Assembly: GCA_945889625.1 (NCBI GenBank) | Contig: CAMDCE010000003.1 | Span: 118,909-182,908 of the forward strand | From: Asaia bogorensis | GTDB lineage: Bacteria; Pseudomonadota; Alphaproteobacteria; Reyranellales; Reyranellaceae | Length of the DNA: 64,000 nucleotides | Direction of reading: 5' to 3' | Shown here: piece after piece, positions 61,655-64,000 of the stretch | Layout: every line of letters starts with the position of its first letter | Numbering within the stretch: the first letter of the stretch is position 1 | Notes under the pieces: model-generated | The model's input: only the letters and a program-made list of their open reading frames with translations | Database searches by the model: none | Told to the model about the DNA's origin: nothing | Made by a program: the position numbers and the translations under genes

Positions 61655-62836
61655 CTATCGGCGCTCGGCCCATTTGATCATCTTGCCGATGAAGGCATCG
61701 CAGGCGTCCATCTGCGAACGGGCGACGAACTCGTTCGGTTGGTGGGCCTGGGCAATGTCGCCGGGACCGCAGATCACCGTCGGAATGCCGTGGCCGCGGA
61801 AGATGCCGGCCTCGGTGCCGTAGGGCACGGCGTAGGTGCGGTTGCCGCCGGTCCATTGCAGCGCGAGTTTGGCCGCTTCCTCGTTTTCCTCGGGCTTGAG
61901 GGCAGGCACGAAGGAGCGGCGCTTCAGCGTGATGCTGGCGTCGGGATGCTTGGCGCGCATCTTGGGCAGCAGCAGTTCGGCGACATACTGTTCGGCGCGG
62001 CGCTGCACCTCCCAGGCATCGTCGCCCGGCAGGGTGCGATAGCCCCAGTTCAGCACGCACTCGCGCGCCAGGATGTTGCCGGCGGTGCCGCCATTGACGA
62101 CGCCGACGTTGATGGTGGTGTGGCCCGGCACGGTGTCGATGTCGCTGCGCTTCCTTTGTGCCAGTTCGGCCTGCAGCTCGTTCAGCCAGTGGATGAAGTC
62201 GCCGGCGAAATGGATGGCGCTGACGCCGAGATGGGTCATCGAGGAGTGGGCTTCGACGCCGGTGAAGGTGGCGACGATGCCGCCGCCGGCGTTCTGGGCG
62301 TTGACGACGCCCATCATGGTGGGCTCGCCCACGATCACCGCCTGCGGGCGCGGCACGTTGCCCATCAGCTTCTCGACCAGCGAATGGGCGCCAAGGCAGC
62401 CGATCTCCTCGTCGTAGCTGAAGGCAAAATGCATCGGCACCCTGAGCTTCGCGCGCTTGAGCTCCGGCACATGCGCCAGCGCCACGGCGATGAAGCCCTT
62501 CATGTCGCAGGTGCCGCGGCCGTAGAGATTGCCGTCGGGCTTTTCGCCCAGGCTCCAGGGATCGGTCGTCCAGGGCTGGCCATCGACCGGCACCACGTCG
62601 GTGTGGCCGCTCAACACGATGCCGCCGGCCGAATCGGGGCCGATGGTGGCGTAGAGGTTGGCCTTGGTGCCTTCCTCGTTGGGCACCAGGGTGCTCGGCA
62701 CGCCGTGGTCGTCGAGATAGGCCTGGATGTACTTGATGAGATCGAGATTGGAATTGCGCGAAGTGGTGTCGAACGCCACCAGGCGCTTCAGCATCTCGAT
62801 CGAAGTAGGAGCCTGCAAGCCGATATGGATACTCAT
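61655..62836 (-). CDS. argE: Acetylornithine deacetylase
   Basis: This 393-residue M20 metallopeptidase-fold protein deacetylates N-acetylornithine in arginine synthesis. The metal ligands appear in SGHTDVVPVDGQPW, GRGTCDMKGFIAVAL and FSYDEEIGCLGA, and the dimerisation lid follows. The ATG at 62836 (MSIHIGLQAPTSIEMLKRLVAFDTTS) is preferred over an upstream ATG at 62926. It stands alone next to tRNA-Ser. Other M20 deacylases are possible, but the sequence fits ArgE best. Confidence 0.93.
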   Translation of the reverse strand: MSIHIGLQAPTSIEMLKRLVAFDTTSRNSNLDLIKYIQAYLDDHGVPSTLVPNEEGTKANLYATIGPDSAGGIVLSGHTDVVPVDGQPWTTDPWSLGEKPDGNLYGRGTCDMKGFIAVALAHVPELKRAKLRVPMHFAFSYDEEIGCLGAHSLVEKLMGNVPRPQAVIVGEPTMMGVVNAQNAGGGIVATFTGVEAHSSMTHLGVSAIHFAGDFIHWLNELQAELAQRKRSDIDTVPGHTTINVGVVNGGTAGNILARECVLNWGYRTLPGDDAWEVQRRAEQYVAELLLPKMRAKHPDASITLKRRSFVPALKPEENEEAAKLALQWTGGNRTYAVPYGTEAGIFRGHGIPTVICGPGDIAQAHQPNEFVARSQMDACDAFIGKMIKWAERR

Positions 62837-62985
62837 TGCAGCAGCGTCGCACGCTTCGTGCCAGGCGGCCAAGAGGCTGATATTGCGTGCGAAACTCGCC
62901 CGTCGTTTGACACCCCGGACCCCCAACCGCTAGAACCGCCGCGCATCCGTCGTGGATATCGATCGCCGGGGTCTTAACGGGCTGC

Positions 62986-63078
62986 GGAGAGGTGGCCGAG
63001 CGGTCGAAGGCGGCGGTTTGCTAAACCGTTATAGGGGGTAAACCTCTATCGAGGGTTCGAATCCCTTCCTCTCCGCCA
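62986..63078 (+). tRNA. tRNA-Ser (anticodon GCU)
   Basis: The acceptor arms GGAGAGG and CCTCTCC pair, the discriminator is G, and CCA is encoded at 63076-63078. The anticodon loop TTGCTAA carries GCT, the stem is GCGGT/ACCGT, and a long class II variable arm is present, followed by a normal GGTTCGAATCC T-loop. The tRNA reads AGC/AGU serine codons. Confidence 0.96.
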
Positions 63079-63178
63079 TTAACTCCCAAAAAACCTATAT
63101 AAATAGGCATTTAATAGGAGTTTAGCCCAAGTCTATCTACAATTCTGTCTACAACTATGGTCGCGCTAGCAAAGGCGA

Positions 63179-63388
63179 TCACCTATCGCGGCGGAAGCCC
63201 CCAAACGCCCATAACAAGCCGTAGCCGATCAGGAATGCGACGATGGGTGGTGCAAGGACAAAGGTCACCATTTCGCGCTCTACTCCGCGTTCGCTAACGA
63301 CATCCCAGGCGATGGCGCTCCACAGCACGATCCAACAGGTCGACAATACCAGCCACAGCCTGAACAGTCCGCGCTTCCAGTTCACCAC
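63179..63388 (-). CDS. Small membrane protein, hypothetical
   Basis: This protein has two predicted membrane helices (RLWLVLSTCWIVLWSAIAW and VTFVLAPPIVAFLIGYGLLW) and a short basic tail. No family is recognised. The likely start is the GTG at 63388 (69 residues) just after the thermonuclease-like stop; a GTG at 63385 and an upstream ATG at 63460, which would overlap that gene, are alternatives. It lies downstream of tRNA-Ser on the opposite strand. Confidence 0.6.
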   Translation of the reverse strand: MVNWKRGLFRLWLVLSTCWIVLWSAIAWDVVSERGVEREMVTFVLAPPIVAFLIGYGLLWAFGGFRRDR

Positions 63389-63395
63389 AGCCCCG

Positions 63396-63902
63396 CTATT
63401 GATCGCCCCGATATCGCGCTCGCCATTCCCATGCGGCAACGCAGTCGTGCGCGTGCACACCTCTCCGCTCGGCCTTGGCGGTGGCTTCTAGCTCTACATA
63501 GTCCCGGCTGTACCGAACAAACGCCAGCGCCATGCCGGCGCTCACCATGTCCGCGCCGAGGTCACGGCCATCGGCGCGGCACAACGCCACCGTCCGGCCA
63601 TAACGATCCTTCGCCTTCTCCTCGCACGCGACGGTCCGGCCGCTCACCAGGCCGCGCAGGTATTCGGTGGCTATCACACCCGCCGGCCAGCCATCGGCGC
63701 AGGCTTGGCGAGTCTCAGCGGCGTCGATTCCCCACAGGCGATAGGTCGGGCCGTCGAGCTTGATCGTGTCGCCATCGGTGACGGTCTGCGCGACCGCAGG
63801 GGAGATGGAGAGCGTTATGACGACTGCGGCTCTACTTATTGCAGGGAAATGCTGTGAAATCGCGTCCAACTGTGACCCCACCCTGTCTTGGAACGAAGTC
63901 AT
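63396..63902 (-). CDS. Thermonuclease (SNase-like) family protein
   Basis: This 168-residue protein has a hydrophobic export segment (AAVVITLSISPAVAQ) and an SNase-type OB fold: TVTDGDTIKLDGPTYRLWGIDAAETRQ, EKAKDRYGRTVALCRADGRDLGADMVSAGMALAF. The conserved Asp, Arg and Glu residues of the active site are present. It may be a secreted nuclease. The start at 63902 is uncertain; the signal segment could start later. It is next to a small membrane protein and close to tRNA-Ser. Confidence 0.88.
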   Translation of the reverse strand: MTSFQDRVGSQLDAISQHFPAISRAAVVITLSISPAVAQTVTDGDTIKLDGPTYRLWGIDAAETRQACADGWPAGVIATEYLRGLVSGRTVACEEKAKDRYGRTVALCRADGRDLGADMVSAGMALAFVRYSRDYVELEATAKAERRGVHAHDCVAAWEWRARYRGDQ

Positions 63903-64000
63903 TGATAGAGCTGAGGGATCAAGCGAATTGGAGGGGTCGCGGTTGGACGCGAAACGTGACCCCTCGGATCGGACTATTTCCTCATAACCACAATACCTTA

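Overview
This GC-rich window most resembles an alphaproteobacterial chromosome. The evidence is the block pyrB-pyrC-x-plsY and dprA-topA-rnr-DUF983-S41 protease-rpmG, the GatCAB amidotransferase genes, several Bug-type tricarboxylate-transporter binding proteins, many glutathione-transferase-like genes, and a homologue of the Bradyrhizobium/Agrobacterium amino acid:[carrier protein] ligases. The genus cannot be fixed from the sequence; a Bradyrhizobium- or Reyranella-like lineage is only a guess.

Layout. 1-8438 (minus strand) holds housekeeping genes: rpmG (cut by the window edge), an S41 lipoprotein protease, DUF983, rnr, topA and dprA. 8491-23158 is an accessory block lying between dprA and plsY, which are usually neighbours. 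It has three parts: a peptide-type ABC permease/binding-protein operon with an MFS gene between its permeases and no ATPase; an orphan phosphonate/iron-type binding protein; and a tightly coupled minus-strand operon ACP, acyl-CoA-dehydrogenase-like flavoprotein, amino acid:[ACP] ligase, DUF1839 and GH2 glycosidase. Divergent from that operon are a two-domain alpha/beta hydrolase and a binding-protein-like gene without a signal peptide. This aminoacyl-carrier-protein locus is the strongest candidate for an undescribed pathway.

23159-29906 carries plsY, a secreted hypothetical protein, pyrC (with eroded metal ligands), pyrB, a cysteine hydrolase and a divergent pair of citrate-synthase-like genes around an 18-bp perfect palindrome. 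29903-36309 carries a YceI/cytochrome b561/YceI/PhyH group, a coupled operon 2OG-oxygenase/amidohydrolase/metal-binding YtkA-like protein/di-heme peroxidase, and ruvX. 36309-40983 holds an alpha/beta hydrolase, a CPA1 antiporter with a cNMP-binding domain, and an LLM-type monooxygenase.

41194-49051 contains gatC-gatA and gatB, separated by about 4.6 kb that holds a DUF559 nuclease flanked by inverted palindromic repeats, an N-acyl-D-amino-acid deacylase and two Bug binding proteins. A second inverted pair of the same repeats, without a gene between them, lies just upstream of gatC. 49075-62836 is a mixed accessory region: two related small CxC exported proteins, an MBL lactonase, VOC, three GSTs, SRPBCC, CobW GTPase, cyclase, serine hydrolase, DUF1993, NTF2-like, DUF2076, DUF3574 and ArgE. 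It also holds large hairpin repeats and the second copy of an inverted-repeat element first seen downstream of plsY. The window ends with tRNA-Ser(GCU), followed by a small membrane protein and a thermonuclease-like protein, a possible island edge.

No rRNA, CRISPR array or recognisable transposase was seen.
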